A stretch of DNA of 64,000 nucleotides, from contig JAGRPP010000015.1 in NCBI GenBank assembly GCA_019449415.1, forward strand, positions 154,077 through 218,076, given 5' to 3'. This document shows, in pieces, positions 33,976 to 44,900 of this stretch. The notes beneath the pieces were generated by a model that made no database searches, was not told the origin of the DNA, and saw only the letters and a list, made by a program, of their open reading frames with translations. This stretch comes from Geothrix sp. (GTDB lineage: Bacteria > Acidobacteriota > Holophagae > Holophagales > Holophagaceae). The position numbers and the translations under genes were made by a program. Within the stretch, counting starts at the first letter, position 1. The number at the start of each line of letters is the position of its first letter.

Positions 33976-33995
33976 GAGAACCCTCGATATAGGCT

Positions 33996-35015
33996 TTAGG
34001 CGAGTTTCAGGTCGGCGTCGGCGTTCTGGATCCAGGGGTCGCGCTCGGGCGTCAGCAGCGCTCCGGCGGCGGCGATCATGGCCCCGTTGTCGGTGCACAG
34101 GCGCGGCTCGGGGATGGCGAGCCTCAGGCCCGCGCGTGCGGCCAGGCGGGCGGCTTCACTCCGCAGCCGTGAATTGCAGGCCACGCCGCCGCTGATCACC
34201 AGGCTCCGGGCGCCGTGTTCCTGGGCCAGCGCCGGAAGGGGCTTCAACAGCCAGGTCGAGATGGCCTCCTGAAGGCTGCGGCAGAGGCCCTGCACCTCGG
34301 GATCAGCGGCCCCGGCTTCGGCCAGGCGGGGGTTGCGCTCCACCCGCAGCTTCACGCCGGTCTTCAGTCCCGAGAAGCTCCAGGAGGCCTTGCCATCGCG
34401 GAACTTCGGCGGGGTGAAGGGTTCGGCCGCGCGGGGTGCGGCCTGGGCGCAGGCATCCACCACCGGGCCGCCTGGATAGCCCAGGTTCAGCATGCGGGCG
34501 GTCTTGTCGAAGGCCTCGCCGGCGGCGTCGTCCCGGGTCTTCTGGAGCAGCTGGAGCGAGGTCCAGTCCTTCGCCAGGTAGAGGTGGGTGTGGCCGCCAG
34601 AGACCAGCAGCACCAGCGCGGGGAAGGGCAGGTCCGGGGCCGCGAAGCGGGCGGCGTTCAGGTGTCCCAGCAGGTGATGGACGCCCACCCATGGGAGGCC
34701 GTGGCGCCAGGCCGCGGCCTTGCTGGCGCTGAAGGTGGCCAGGAGGCTCCCCACGAGCCCTGGCCCCCGGGTGACGGCGATGCGGTCCAGACTGGCCAGG
34801 CTGACCCCCGCCTGTGCCAGGGCCGCGGCCATCACGGCACGCACCTGTAGCAGGTGCTCCCGCGCCGCCAGCTCCGGCACCACGCCACCGAAGGGGCCAT
34901 GGATGGCATCCTGGCTCTCGCGCACCAGGGACCGGAGCACCGGGCCTGCGGTTGTTTCTTCCACCACGGCGGCGGAGCAGTCGTCGCACGAGGATTCCAG
35001 GCCCAGGATCAGCAT
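33996..35015 (-). CDS. tsaD: tRNA t6A37 threonylcarbamoyltransferase TsaD
   Basis: The 339-residue ASKHA-fold enzyme transfers threonylcarbamoyl to A37 of ANN-decoding tRNAs with TsaB and TsaE. Motifs: ILGLESSCDDCS at the start, HHLLGH with metal ligands H114 and H118, VSGGHTHLYL, DDAAGEAFDKTARML, and the C-terminal LCTDNGAMIA. ATG 35015 was chosen over the upstream TTG 35036; TACACT lies six bases before it, indicating a leaderless transcript. Divergent from the secreted protein gene at 35051. Confidence 0.96.
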   Translation of the reverse strand: MLILGLESSCDDCSAAVVEETTAGPVLRSLVRESQDAIHGPFGGVVPELAAREHLLQVRAVMAAALAQAGVSLASLDRIAVTRGPGLVGSLLATFSASKAAAWRHGLPWVGVHHLLGHLNAARFAAPDLPFPALVLLVSGGHTHLYLAKDWTSLQLLQKTRDDAAGEAFDKTARMLNLGYPGGPVVDACAQAAPRAAEPFTPPKFRDGKASWSFSGLKTGVKLRVERNPRLAEAGAADPEVQGLCRSLQEAISTWLLKPLPALAQEHGARSLVISGGVACNSRLRSEAARLAARAGLRLAIPEPRLCTDNGAMIAAAGALLTPERDPWIQNADADLKLA

Positions 35016-35021
35016 CGGGAT

Positions 35022-35027
35022 AGTGTA
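35022..35027 (-). promoter_or_regulatory. -10 TACACT, leaderless start of tsaD
   Basis: On the minus strand TACACT ends six bases before ATG 35015. The position argues against the longer TTG start, which would place this hexamer inside the gene. Confidence 0.5.
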
Positions 35028-35050
35028 ACTTGGCAAGCTGGAGTCCCCCC

Positions 35051-36289
35051 ATGCGCGGTCCGATGCTGCTGTTGCTGCTCACGCCTGCCGTGCTGATGGC
35101 TCAACGCTCGCAGGCATCCCCCGCCGAGACCTTCAACCGCGAGTTGAAGCGGAACCGTTTCGGTACCTGGCTGGTGCTGGAGGACGAGGGCGCCGCCTGG
35201 GGCGGGGCCATGCGGTCGGCCCTGGACGAGGAACCGATGGTGCTCCTGAACCTTCCCTTGAAGGTGGTCGCCGGGGGGAAGAAGGCCGACGCCCTTGCGG
35301 CCACCCTCCGCGACCGCTTCGGATGGTCCAAGGGCGCCCGTTGGGCCCTGGTGGATGGAAAGGGTCGGGTGCAGGCGGAAGGGGCCGAGGCCCCGACGAG
35401 CACGGCCCTCGGCCGGGCCGTGGACCAGGCGGGGCTTCCCTCGCGCACGCAAGAGTTGGAGGCTTTCCTCCGGCAGAGCCCGGATCGCCTGGATGCCCGG
35501 GCGGCACTGATCCAGGTCCAATTGACGGTGGCCAGCCGCAGGACCTGGAAGGCCCTGGGTACCCCCGAGGCGAAACCCGTGGAGGCGTCAGACCCGGCAC
35601 CCGTGAAGCCGCTCGGACCTGAGGCGGACCTGGCCATCTGGGGTGCCGTTGCGTATCAATTGGACACAATTCTTCGAGAGACGGGCGGGGCCCCCCTGGG
35701 GGGCGCACAGGGATTCGTGTTCAGCAACGGGATCAGGAGATCCGCGGCAGAGCATTCTCCGTCCGTGGTGGCCGTGCTAAATCGGCACCGGGGTGCCCTG
35801 GAGGAAAAGCTGCGACGGCAGCCCGAGGATTCTGAAACCTGGCAGCTCTGGACGGTGGCCTCGCAGAAGTGCGGTGGGTGGCCTCTCCAGCCCCTGCTGG
35901 CGACCATGTCGCCCCTGCCGGGCGCTTCGGCGGGACAGTGGCCGCCCTGGAGCGTCCTCGAGGAGTATCTGAAGGACGCCAAGTCCCGCGGCGAATGGGC
36001 GATGATCCGGCAGGTCCTGGAGCCCCGCTGGGCAGAGCTCCGGGAGGCCCTTCTGGATGACCGGCGGAGTGCCGGAGGGGATGCCTTCCCCTGGAACTGG
36101 ATCCTCGGCCCTCTGGTGGAGGCGCAGGTTGCCCAGGGCGACACCGGGGCTGCCGATCAGGTGCTGAACGAGGCGGCCGAGGTGATCAGCTGGCCCGGCC
36201 TGCCGGCCAAGGCCCGCGACTTGGCCCTGCGTCTGAACCGGCCTGACCTCGCCACCCGCTGGGGCGCTCTGACGCCGAAGAGCCGATGA
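35051..36289 (+). CDS. secreted protein of unknown function
   Basis: The 412-residue product has a signal peptide (about 1-22, LMAQRSQA) and a soluble body without recognised motif; the first half alternates short strands and helices (WLVLEDEGAAWGG, VLLNLPLKVVAGGKKADALAATL), which looks thioredoxin-like in order but lacks CxxC, and the second half is helical with Trp-rich segments. ATG 35051 follows GGAG. Its stop overlaps the priA start by four bases (ATGA), so the pair is coupled. Confidence 0.6.
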   Translation: MRGPMLLLLLTPAVLMAQRSQASPAETFNRELKRNRFGTWLVLEDEGAAWGGAMRSALDEEPMVLLNLPLKVVAGGKKADALAATLRDRFGWSKGARWALVDGKGRVQAEGAEAPTSTALGRAVDQAGLPSRTQELEAFLRQSPDRLDARAALIQVQLTVASRRTWKALGTPEAKPVEASDPAPVKPLGPEADLAIWGAVAYQLDTILRETGGAPLGGAQGFVFSNGIRRSAAEHSPSVVAVLNRHRGALEEKLRRQPEDSETWQLWTVASQKCGGWPLQPLLATMSPLPGASAGQWPPWSVLEEYLKDAKSRGEWAMIRQVLEPRWAELREALLDDRRSAGGDAFPWNWILGPLVEAQVAQGDTGAADQVLNEAAEVISWPGLPAKARDLALRLNRPDLATRWGALTPKSR

Positions 36290-38556
36290 ACCTGGCCCCC
36301 ACCCGCGTTCAGCTGAACCGGCCCCTGCCGCCGCTCACCTACCTGGCACCGGAGGGCCTGCCAGCGGGGGTGCGGGTGCGGGTGCGGGTGCGGAACAGCC
36401 TGGCGGTGGGGCTGGCCATGGGGCCCGAGCCGACTCCGCCTGCGGCCAAGCTGCGGCCCATCGAGGCCGTGCTAGATCCGTTCCCCCTGTTGCCGCCGAA
36501 GCTGCGGGAGCTCCAGACCTTCGCCGCCCGCTACTACGGCTGCCTCGAAGCCCACTTGCTGCCCTTGAGCCTGCCCCAGGCCATGCTGCCGCATTGGGAG
36601 GCCGATGAGGATGGACAGCGACTGTCGTTTCATCGCGAGCGGGGGGCCTGGCCGGTGTTGGCCGACCTAGGCGAAGCCTGGCACCGCGATCCGGCCATCC
36701 TGCCCACGCTGTTGCACCGGGTGGGCCTGCGCGGGGCGGGGTTCACGGAGGTCCGCCTCACGGATGCCCCCCATCCGCCCCGGGTGACGCCGGCTCAGGC
36801 CAAAGTGCTGCTCGCCCTGGAAGAGGCGGGCGGCGCCCTGATGGAACCCGACCTGCTGGAAACCGCCGGCGTGGGCGCCTCCGTGCTGGGCACGCTGGAG
36901 AAGCGGGGGCTCATCGCCCGCATGAAGCGGGTGGACCTGCTGGGCCAGCGGCGCGAGGCGGGCGTGGATCGCACGGTGGTCCTGAACGAGGAACAGCGGA
37001 CGGCCCTGGAGGCCGTGGCGCTCGGAACTTTCGGCGTCCACCTGCTGCACGGCGTGACGGGCTCCGGCAAGACCGAGGTGTATCTCGCCCTGGCGGAGCG
37101 GGTGCTGGCGGAGGGCCGTCGCGTGCTGTGGCTGGTGCCCGAGATCGGGCTCACGGCGCGGCTACTGGATCGCCTGGAAGCCCGCTTTCCGGGCCGCATC
37201 GCCGTGGGTCACGCCGGCCTCAACGCGGGCGAGAAGCACGGGGATGTGGTGCGCCTGCTCTTCAACGGGGCCGACCTCTTCGTGGGGGTGCGGAATGCTG
37301 TGCTGGCGCCCTTGCGGGACATCGGCCTCATCATCGTCGACGAGGAGCACGAGGGCTCGTACAAGTCCGAGGAGCATCCCCGCATCCATGCCCGGGACCT
37401 GGCCATCAAGCGGGCCCAGCTCGAAGGCTGCCCCATCGTGCTGGGCAGCGCCACGCCGAGCCTCGAAAGCTGGCAGGCGGCCCAGAGCGGCCGGTACGGG
37501 CTGCTGAGGCTGCGGCAGCGGCCCGCGGGCATCACGCTGCCGACGGTGGAGATTGTGGACCTGCGCGATGCCTACCGGCAGCTGCGGCGGAAGGTGATCC
37601 TCGCGCCACCCCTGATGCAGGCGCTCACCGAGACCGTGGCGAAGGGCGAGCAGGCTCTGCTGCTGCTGAACCGCCGGGGTTACGAGAATTTCTGGATGTG
37701 CCGGGCCTGTGGCAAGACGCTGGGGTGCCCGCACTGCGCCATTTCGCTGACCTATCACCGGGGCGACTACCGTCTGCGCTGCCACCTCTGTGGCCATGAG
37801 ACGGTGCCGCCCGAGGCCTGTCCCGACTGCGGTGCCGATCACCTGCGGGGCGTGGGCGAAGGAACGGAGCAGGTGGAGGAGCACCTGAACCAGCTCTTCC
37901 CCAGCGCCCGCATCCTGCGGCTGGATCGCGACACCACGCGCCGCCGGGGCTCCTTTGAAGCGGGCCTCCTGGCCGCCGAGGCTGGGGAAGTGGACATCCT
38001 GGTCGGCACCCAGATGCTGGCCAAGGGCCACACCTTCCCGCGCCTCACCCTCGTGGGTGTCCTCAACGCAGACCAGGGCCTCAAAGTCGCGGATTTCAGG
38101 GCCTCCGAGCGCACCTTCCAATTGCTCACCCAGGTGGCGGGCCGGGCCGGGCGCGCCGAACTGCCCGGCCGCGTGATCCTCCAGACCTACTCACCCGAGC
38201 ACCCGGCCATCACCTTCGCCCTGGCTCAGGATTTCGAGGGTTTCGCCGCGTCGGAGCTGCCCTTCCGCGAAGGCCTGGGCTATCCGCCCTTCATGGCCCT
38301 CACCCTCTACCGGGCCGAGGCCGACACGCTCCGCGAAGCCCGCGAGGCCCTGGATGCCTTCCGGCAGCGCCTGTCCGTGCCCGGCCTGCGGGTGCTGGGC
38401 CCCCTGGAGGCGCCGGTGCCCCGCGTGCGCGACCGCTGGCGCATGCACCTGCTCCTCAAAGGCACCCGGGGTGCCCTGGGCGAAGTCCTGAATCGGCACC
38501 CCCTCGATCCCGCCGGCCCCCTCAGCTTGGATCGGGATCCTGTGCAATTCGGGTAG
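36286..38556 (+). CDS. priA: primosomal replication protein N' (PriA helicase)
   Basis: The 756-residue helicase restarts stalled replication forks. An N-terminal DNA-binding domain (about 1-105) precedes the helicase core with Walker A GVTGSGKTEVY (about 257), DEEHEGSYKSEEHPRIHARD, GSATPSLES, and the zinc-binding cysteine set in CRACGKTLGCPHC...CHLCGHE...CPDCGADHL (about 470-525). Motifs VGTQMLAKGHTFP and VAGRAGRAE follow. A short run of VRVRVRVR at residue 29 is encoded by a tandem GGTGCG repeat. Length is normal. Confidence 0.96.
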   Translation: MNLAPTRVQLNRPLPPLTYLAPEGLPAGVRVRVRVRNSLAVGLAMGPEPTPPAAKLRPIEAVLDPFPLLPPKLRELQTFAARYYGCLEAHLLPLSLPQAMLPHWEADEDGQRLSFHRERGAWPVLADLGEAWHRDPAILPTLLHRVGLRGAGFTEVRLTDAPHPPRVTPAQAKVLLALEEAGGALMEPDLLETAGVGASVLGTLEKRGLIARMKRVDLLGQRREAGVDRTVVLNEEQRTALEAVALGTFGVHLLHGVTGSGKTEVYLALAERVLAEGRRVLWLVPEIGLTARLLDRLEARFPGRIAVGHAGLNAGEKHGDVVRLLFNGADLFVGVRNAVLAPLRDIGLIIVDEEHEGSYKSEEHPRIHARDLAIKRAQLEGCPIVLGSATPSLESWQAAQSGRYGLLRLRQRPAGITLPTVEIVDLRDAYRQLRRKVILAPPLMQALTETVAKGEQALLLLNRRGYENFWMCRACGKTLGCPHCAISLTYHRGDYRLRCHLCGHETVPPEACPDCGADHLRGVGEGTEQVEEHLNQLFPSARILRLDRDTTRRRGSFEAGLLAAEAGEVDILVGTQMLAKGHTFPRLTLVGVLNADQGLKVADFRASERTFQLLTQVAGRAGRAELPGRVILQTYSPEHPAITFALAQDFEGFAASELPFREGLGYPPFMALTLYRAEADTLREAREALDAFRQRLSVPGLRVLGPLEAPVPRVRDRWRMHLLLKGTRGALGEVLNRHPLDPAGPLSLDRDPVQFG

Positions 38557-38695
38557 TGACTAAAAAGTAGTCAATCTCCGTCCATTCCGACATAAATTCG
38601 TTCAACTCAAAGGACAAACAATTAATTCAAATGCGGTTATAAATCACTACATTCTTCCGGCCCTTCATCCGACCCTTACCATCACCGAGGTGAGC

Positions 38696-39397
38696 ATGTC
38701 AGCTCCGCATCGTGACTCAGGCTATACGCTGATCGAGCTCCTGGTCGTCATGGCCATTGTCGGCATCCTCGCTTTTGCCGGAGTGGGCCTCTTCATGAAC
38801 CGCCCCTCATCGGCGGTGCGGGGGGTGACCGGCGATGTCTACGGCATCCTCAGGGCGGCCCAGACGCTGGCTCGTCAGTCTGGGCGCCGGGTGGCCCTAC
38901 AGACACGCGGAACGGAGCCTGGCCGGGACCTGGTGTTTGAATACGGGTTCTACGCCCAGCTGGCAGATGGCAGCGACGACATGACCAAGGGACCCGGTGC
39001 CACAGCGTCCAATCCCGTTCTCGGTTCATTGGCCCTGGACCCGACCCTCAGCCGCTACGCGCAGATCGGCGATGCCTCAACGGACCAGCTGGGCAAGGTT
39101 CTTCCGAACCCTTCCCCCGCCAGTGACACCGTGCTGGCTGCCATGCAGGGCGCGACTTTCTGGTCGACCTCAAGCAACAACCTGTTTCAGGGCGGGGCCT
39201 CAGCCGCGAACGGGGTGTTCTTCCAGCCGGACGGCACGCCCAGCCGCGACTTCTATGTGCCCGTGGTCGGGGTGCGGAGCGGTGTGGTGAGCAGCGACCT
39301 GCCGGTGGGGATGGTCCTGGGCTCCCAGACCAACGGCCTCCTTGCATTCCTGAAAAGCAAGAGCAACGACTCCGCCAAACCTTGGAGCCGCCAATGA
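38696..39397 (+). CDS. FimT/GspH-type minor pseudopilin
   Basis: The 233-residue protein begins with a prepilin signal: a short basic leader, then the cleavage site G|YTLIELLVVMAIVGILAFAG with Glu5, forming the N-terminal pilin helix. A beta-rich pseudopilin head follows, the GspH/FimT pattern. It opens an operon of five pilus genes. ATG 38696 has GAGG upstream; a GTG two codons earlier is less likely. The preceding 139-base gap is AT-rich and probably holds the promoter. Confidence 0.85.
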   Translation: MSAPHRDSGYTLIELLVVMAIVGILAFAGVGLFMNRPSSAVRGVTGDVYGILRAAQTLARQSGRRVALQTRGTEPGRDLVFEYGFYAQLADGSDDMTKGPGATASNPVLGSLALDPTLSRYAQIGDASTDQLGKVLPNPSPASDTVLAAMQGATFWSTSSNNLFQGGASAANGVFFQPDGTPSRDFYVPVVGVRSGVVSSDLPVGMVLGSQTNGLLAFLKSKSNDSAKPWSRQ

Positions 39398-39927
39398 CGC
39401 GCCGCCACGACCTCCGCCGGGATCCCGGCTTCTCGATGATCGAGTTCCTGATGACCGCGGTCATCCTAGGGGTGGGCCTGCTCGGCCTGGCCGCCCTCAC
39501 CACCACGGCGATGCGGAGTTACGGAGGAAGCCGGACTCGCGATACGGCCATGAGTTTGTCGGGTAGCGTCCTGGACCGGCTGGCACTCGATGGCCGCCTT
39601 AGCGCCCAAGTTCGTGGATCCGGAGGGACCGTTCCCGCGAGCGCCCTGGTGGCGAATGCCACAGACGGCGCGGTGAACGCCTATGCGGATCCGGCCACCA
39701 CTTGGACGACCTTCGATCTCCAGGGCCAGCCGAGCCAGGCGGCTCCGATTTTCAACATCAGCTGGGTTCGGCGGGCGTCCAAGGGGATCACGCCGGCCGC
39801 CTCCAGCCAGTCCGCCGCCTCCGAGGTCGTGGTGAATGTCCAGTGGAACGAGGAGATCAAGAGTTCCTCTGGCACCACCACGACCCAGCCCCGGTATGTC
39901 AGCACCAGCCGTTTCATCCGCTACTGA
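39394..39927 (+). CDS. pilV: PilV-like minor pilin
   Basis: The 177-residue protein has the prepilin motif G|FSMIEFLMTAVILGVGLLGLAAL (Glu5 present) after a short basic leader, typical of PilV with its I-L-x-V-G-L-x-G-L-A segment. ATG 39394 overlaps the preceding stop by four bases. PilV primes type IV pilus assembly with FimU/T, PilW, PilX and PilY1. Confidence 0.85.
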   Translation: MTRRHDLRRDPGFSMIEFLMTAVILGVGLLGLAALTTTAMRSYGGSRTRDTAMSLSGSVLDRLALDGRLSAQVRGSGGTVPASALVANATDGAVNAYADPATTWTTFDLQGQPSQAAPIFNISWVRRASKGITPAASSQSAASEVVVNVQWNEEIKSSSGTTTTQPRYVSTSRFIRY

Positions 39928-39934
39928 GGTCGCC

Positions 39935-41161
39935 ATGTCCGTCACCCGGTGTACCCCCCGCAATGACCGAGGCTTCTCGCTGGTGGAGCTTTTGGTGGCC
40001 CTGGTCTTCATCTCGCTGCTGATGGCCGGGATGTTGAGGGTCTATGGATCCGCCATCCAGGGTTTCGCCACCGCCAACGAAACCATCAAGGCCCAGCGGG
40101 ACAATCGTTGGGCTCTGCAGGCTGTCCAGGATGATCTGCAGACGGCCGGGTACTACTTCCCGGTGCGGCCCGTGGTGGGCGGGATCGACAATGTGAACTC
40201 CGGCAATCAGAACCCTCTGCTGCTCCTGCCGGACCGCACGGCGACCAACAAGTACATCGCGGACCCGAACAATCCCGCCGCCACTCCGGCCAACGAGACC
40301 CTGACCTTCGACGAACTGCAGTTCGTGACGGATCAGATGCTCCCCATCAGCGCCCGCCTGTCCGCTGCCACCACTGCCGCAGATTCCATTACGGTGACCT
40401 CCACCCTTGGTGATTTTTCCCTGCTGAAGGCCGGGGATTTCGCGGTGGTCCTCGACCCGGCCCACGAGATCGTGCGCGTCAAGGGGAGCGCCTATTCGGG
40501 CAGCACGGCGGTCGTCGCGCTCGAGGCGACCTCACTCCAGGACCCGACCACCGGAGCTTTCCTGGGAGCCTTCGGAACCCTCCGGAGCCTCTCCCACCAG
40601 GTGGGTGCGGATGTGGTGTTCATCCGGCCCAACCAAGTGGTGCGGTACACCCTCATGCCCTTGGCCCTGGACCCCTCGAACACCGCCCTCACCGTGCCCT
40701 GTCTGGTGCGGGACCAGACGGCCTATCCTGCCGGCGGTGCGCTGATTGCCTGGCCCACCTCTACCGCCAGCCAAGCGACGCTGGCCACGGCCGGACCAGG
40801 CGGGGCCCCCGTCGTCCGCACGGTGGTGGCTGAGAATGTTACGGGCCTGCGGTTCGACCTGAGCGCCAACCAGGGGCAGACCTGGACGCGGGGCAACTCC
40901 TGGTCTGCGACCTTGACCAACCTCAACGCGCAACTGGCCTCCCTGGCCTCGGCCAATCCGGGCATCGGCTATGTGTCCAGCGCCCAGGATCCTGCCAATC
41001 CGCTGTGGTACCGGGCAGCGCCGCTGCTGATCCGCACCGACCTCACCACCCGGACGCTGGTGCGCCGCGCCGAATATGCCGCCACGGCGGACACCCTCGC
41101 CTACCGCACCCGCACCCAGACCGTCCTGGTGCAACCCCGGAACTTCGGGTTTGGCCTCTGA
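39935..41161 (+). CDS. pilW: PilW-like minor pilin
   Basis: The 408-residue protein starts with the prepilin motif G|FSLVELLVALVFISLLMAGML (Glu5), then RDNRWALQAVQDDLQTAGYYF, a PilW feature, and a large beta-rich head region. It is longer than many PilW proteins. ATG 39935 follows GAGGTCGCC. It is third in the minor-pilin operon. Confidence 0.85.
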   Translation: MSVTRCTPRNDRGFSLVELLVALVFISLLMAGMLRVYGSAIQGFATANETIKAQRDNRWALQAVQDDLQTAGYYFPVRPVVGGIDNVNSGNQNPLLLLPDRTATNKYIADPNNPAATPANETLTFDELQFVTDQMLPISARLSAATTAADSITVTSTLGDFSLLKAGDFAVVLDPAHEIVRVKGSAYSGSTAVVALEATSLQDPTTGAFLGAFGTLRSLSHQVGADVVFIRPNQVVRYTLMPLALDPSNTALTVPCLVRDQTAYPAGGALIAWPTSTASQATLATAGPGGAPVVRTVVAENVTGLRFDLSANQGQTWTRGNSWSATLTNLNAQLASLASANPGIGYVSSAQDPANPLWYRAAPLLIRTDLTTRTLVRRAEYAATADTLAYRTRTQTVLVQPRNFGFGL

Positions 41162-41169
41162 GGATCCCC

Positions 41170-41895
41170 ATGCTGATGCCCCACACCCCTTCCATGTCCC
41201 GTCGCTCCCGTGAACAGGGCGGCATGACCATCCTGGTCGCCCTGGTCCTCCTCGTCGTCATGAGCCTGGCGGCCTTCAGCCTCAGCCGGAACAGCATCCG
41301 CGAGCTCACCACCACTGGCCACATCATCCAGGGCGACAAGGCTTCCGAGGCCAGCGACGCCGGCCTTGACTGGTTCATGGTCTGGTCCCATCCCGACAAT
41401 ATGACGGCGGCCTTCGCCACGCCCGGGGCCATCGGCAACCTCAAGCTCGCCCAGGCCATGAACGACTTGAAGGATCCCAACTGGCATTCGGCGCTGGATG
41501 CCGACGGTCTACTGGCCAGCACCGCTGCCGCCCGGAACTGGGATATGGCGGCGCTGATCACAAGCCAGGAATCCCAGGTGGCCTCGAACGACATGGTGTT
41601 CGACAACACTGACAAGAACGCCGTCCTCCAGGCCAAGAACAGCGGAGGCAGCCCCGTGATCCAACGGTTCGATCTCCAGATCCGGTTCCTCGGCTTCCAA
41701 CCCATCGCCCTGACCGGCGGCGGCGGTGGCGCTTCTGGCGGCACCAACCAGGCCTCCCTGTCCACGCAAGACACCCTTTGGCAGGTGATCAGCACGGGTT
41801 ATGCCGCCGTGCCCATCGGGGGTGGCGATTACATCCGATACCAGCAGCGCCGGGAGCTCATCGGCTCCCAGGCCCTGGCCCAGGCCACCAAATGA
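41170..41895 (+). CDS. pilX: PilX-like minor pilin
   Basis: The 241-residue protein has the PilX N-terminus: basic leader, REQGGMTILVALVLLVVMSLAAFSLSRNSIRE with a Gly-Met prepilin site, lacking the usual Glu5 as PilX-type proteins can. The head contains a Gly-rich stretch (GGGGGASGG). It lies eight bases after the pilW stop and its stop region contains the pilY1 ribosome-binding site. Confidence 0.8.
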   Translation: MLMPHTPSMSRRSREQGGMTILVALVLLVVMSLAAFSLSRNSIRELTTTGHIIQGDKASEASDAGLDWFMVWSHPDNMTAAFATPGAIGNLKLAQAMNDLKDPNWHSALDADGLLASTAAARNWDMAALITSQESQVASNDMVFDNTDKNAVLQAKNSGGSPVIQRFDLQIRFLGFQPIALTGGGGGASGGTNQASLSTQDTLWQVISTGYAAVPIGGGDYIRYQQRRELIGSQALAQATK

Positions 41896-41915
41896 CCCAC
41901 CTCCTGGAGGCTTCC

Positions 41916-44900
41916 ATGTCCCCCATCTCCCGTATTCGGAACCTCGCGGCTGCCCTGCTGATCATGGCCGTGGCCCTTCCCGCCAGCGCCCAGCTTGACC
42001 CTCGCCTCCAGAAGGGCTCCACGGACCTCCTGGATGTCTACAAAACCAACCCCGGCAATCCAGAACTGCTTACGGTCTATGACTTTTCCGGATCCATGCA
42101 TGCGGTCTACTGGGACAAGCGGTACTACACCAACGCGGCCCAGACTAGTCATTCGAATGGTTGGAATGTGCCTACCCAAAATAATGACGGTGGCGAATTT
42201 TGGGGCATCGTTCCAGTTTTTGATGAGAACGGAAATGTCTGGCTGACTGCGGGAACGGGCTACAGCAGCAGTGTTATTAAAGATAATAATGGCAGAGTAA
42301 TCTTGCCCACTGGGGTTGAGAAAGGCACTGGGAAGTTGATTGCTCCGGATGGTTCCGAGATCACGGTGGGGACCACCGGGAACTCCCGACTGGCGGCCGT
42401 CCAGAAGGCCAGTCATGTGCGGATTACAGCCACCAACGGCACCACCACACGCACGGTGGATCTCCCCATCCCATGGGTGGTACTGGATCCCACCCTCTCA
42501 TCCAGCAATGCCAGCGCCACGAAAGTCGTTCTCACCGACCCTAAGGGTGGGCCGGCCATGCCGCCGGACACGGTTTGCGATCCCCTCACGGCCTCCAACA
42601 AGAGCACGGCAGAGGGCAATCTCGTCAATGACAATGTCAATGATGCCACCGTGAACAATGGCGGAACTGGTCATTCCTTTTATAAGATCGGACGCTTTCA
42701 CTACACCCGGGACTACCTCTGGTGGGTGTTCTTCGGGACGACCGTCCGGAACAGCACCAACGATGGCGAGGTGAGCAATGGGGGGTTTGTCATTCCCGAA
42801 TCTTCCAGCGCCTCGGCCTGGAGGAACGGACTCCCTGGCATGACTCGCTACCAGGCCCTCAAATACGCCACCGTGGCGGCCTGGTTCGCCAACCAGGACA
42901 AGGTGTGGTGGGGCATCCGCTTTCTGGACAACGCCGAGGACCAGAAGACCACCATCAACGCTGATAACGGCAATGCCTCCACGCCTCAGACCGACCGCAA
43001 CATCAATCTGCTCCGTTCGGCCCAGAACGGCAATGTCAACTCCATGCTGACGGCCTTCGTGGGGTTCGTACCCAGCACCTCCACGCCCCTGACCTACGCC
43101 TTGGCCAATTCCTACATGCAGTTGGCCTACACCAAGGATTCCGGTAGTACCTTCGGCACCTCCAGTGGCGGCGGCCAGTCTGGTACCGAGAATCCCATCC
43201 CCCCCTGCCGGAAATCCTTCGTGGTGGTCTTCACGGACGGCATCGCCAACGATGAGAAACGCGGTGGCGGCAGCGCCATCGGGAGCGGTGATCCTTACCA
43301 TCAGACTTCCGGAGGAGTGCTCACGAATTCCCGCCAGGCGGGCAACAGCGCCATTCCTGGTTATGGAGGACTCGCGGCGTTGAACCCGGGCAGTAACCTC
43401 TTCAACATCTGGACCCTGGCGGGCGTGGCCGCCCAGTACGACACGCCGACAATCCCCTGGATTGGCCCCGGCGGTACCACCGCCTATGCCGTGGACAAGT
43501 ACGCGCCCTGGCGCGTGACGAGCCGTGGGTCGACACCTTCGACCCCGCGTAAGGTCCGCACGATGACGGTGGGCATGAGCCTCGCTGGGTCCACCAAGGA
43601 CTCCACCAGCGGCAAGGCCGACCTCTTCCGGGCCGCCCTGTATGGGAACCCGGACGCCACCTCGTGGGACCTGAACACCTTGCCCTTCGATGCCACCAAG
43701 TCGGGCCAGGATGACCCCACGGTAAACCCCTTCTTTTTCGATGCCTACAGCGTGGAGGCTCTGACCGGAGCCATGACCGCGGTGCTCGCCGAGGTCACCT
43801 CCGGTTCCGCCTCCATCGCCGCTCCCGCCAGTCCCCTGGTGGGTCTCTCTCTGGGCAGCCAGGTGTACCTCGGCCTCTTCCAGACGGCCAAGGGTCCCCG
43901 TTGGCGAGGCGACCTCCTCATGGCCGGGCTCTATGTGGGGTCCTCCGGCGTCGTCTTTGTGGACAAGCAGGGCAACGCCGTCCAGAACATCACGGATGAG
44001 AACGCCGTGTGGTCCTCCAACCTGAATGTCTTCGGCGCGTCGGACGGTCGGAACTGGACGACCCGAAATCTCTTCACCAACTATGTGCCTGCGACCAATT
44101 CGGCCAATACCACCGCGCTGGTGAAGTTCGATGAGTCCACCATCACAAACGCAACCTCCGTCGGCGCACCAGACGATGCCACACGCAAGACCTACATCCG
44201 CTTCCTGCGCGGCGCCAACAGCACCGATGAAGATGGCACCAAGGTACCCACGCCGACCTTCACTGGGAACCGCCCAGACATCATGGGCGACATCATCGAC
44301 AGTTCTCCGGGCGTTCTGGAATACCCCGTGTCGGCCCTCACCTCCACGGTGAGCGGCAAACTCGCCAGCAAACTCGCCAGCGTCCCTTCCGGTTCGACTC
44401 CCCATTTCCGCGTCATCTTCGTGGGAGACAATCAGGGCATCTTCCATGCCTTTGGGGAATTGAGCTGGACCACGCGCGGAACGATCACCTACACCACTGT
44501 GGTCACCGATCCGATCACGGGAGATGTCACCACCACCACGAAGACCGTGGACGGCGACATCCCCCACGGTGAAGTCGATGAGATCTGGTCCTTCGTCCCC
44601 GGGGAGTACCTCCCCTACATCTCCTACCTTCGCGGAAAGACGAATTTCCACCGCTACATGGTCAATGGCAGCCCGACCATCTACTTCAAAGATGTCCCGG
44701 CTACCGGCCAGGTGCGGGGCAATGGCCTCGTGGACGGATCGGATGTGGTCCGCGTCATCATCGGCCAGAAGAAGGGCGGCCGATCCTATTACTCCTTCGA
44801 CTTCTCCGATCTGGAAAAGGTGGTCCTCAACACTGGCGCGATCATGTCCTGGAAGCTCGTGCCGGATGACATTTCCAAGACGGCGACCGGCCAGGACGAT

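Noticed and set aside
38558..38572. Hairpin GACTA / TAGTC after priA as a terminator
   Set aside because: Only five base pairs, A/T-rich, and followed by no T tract; too weak to call.
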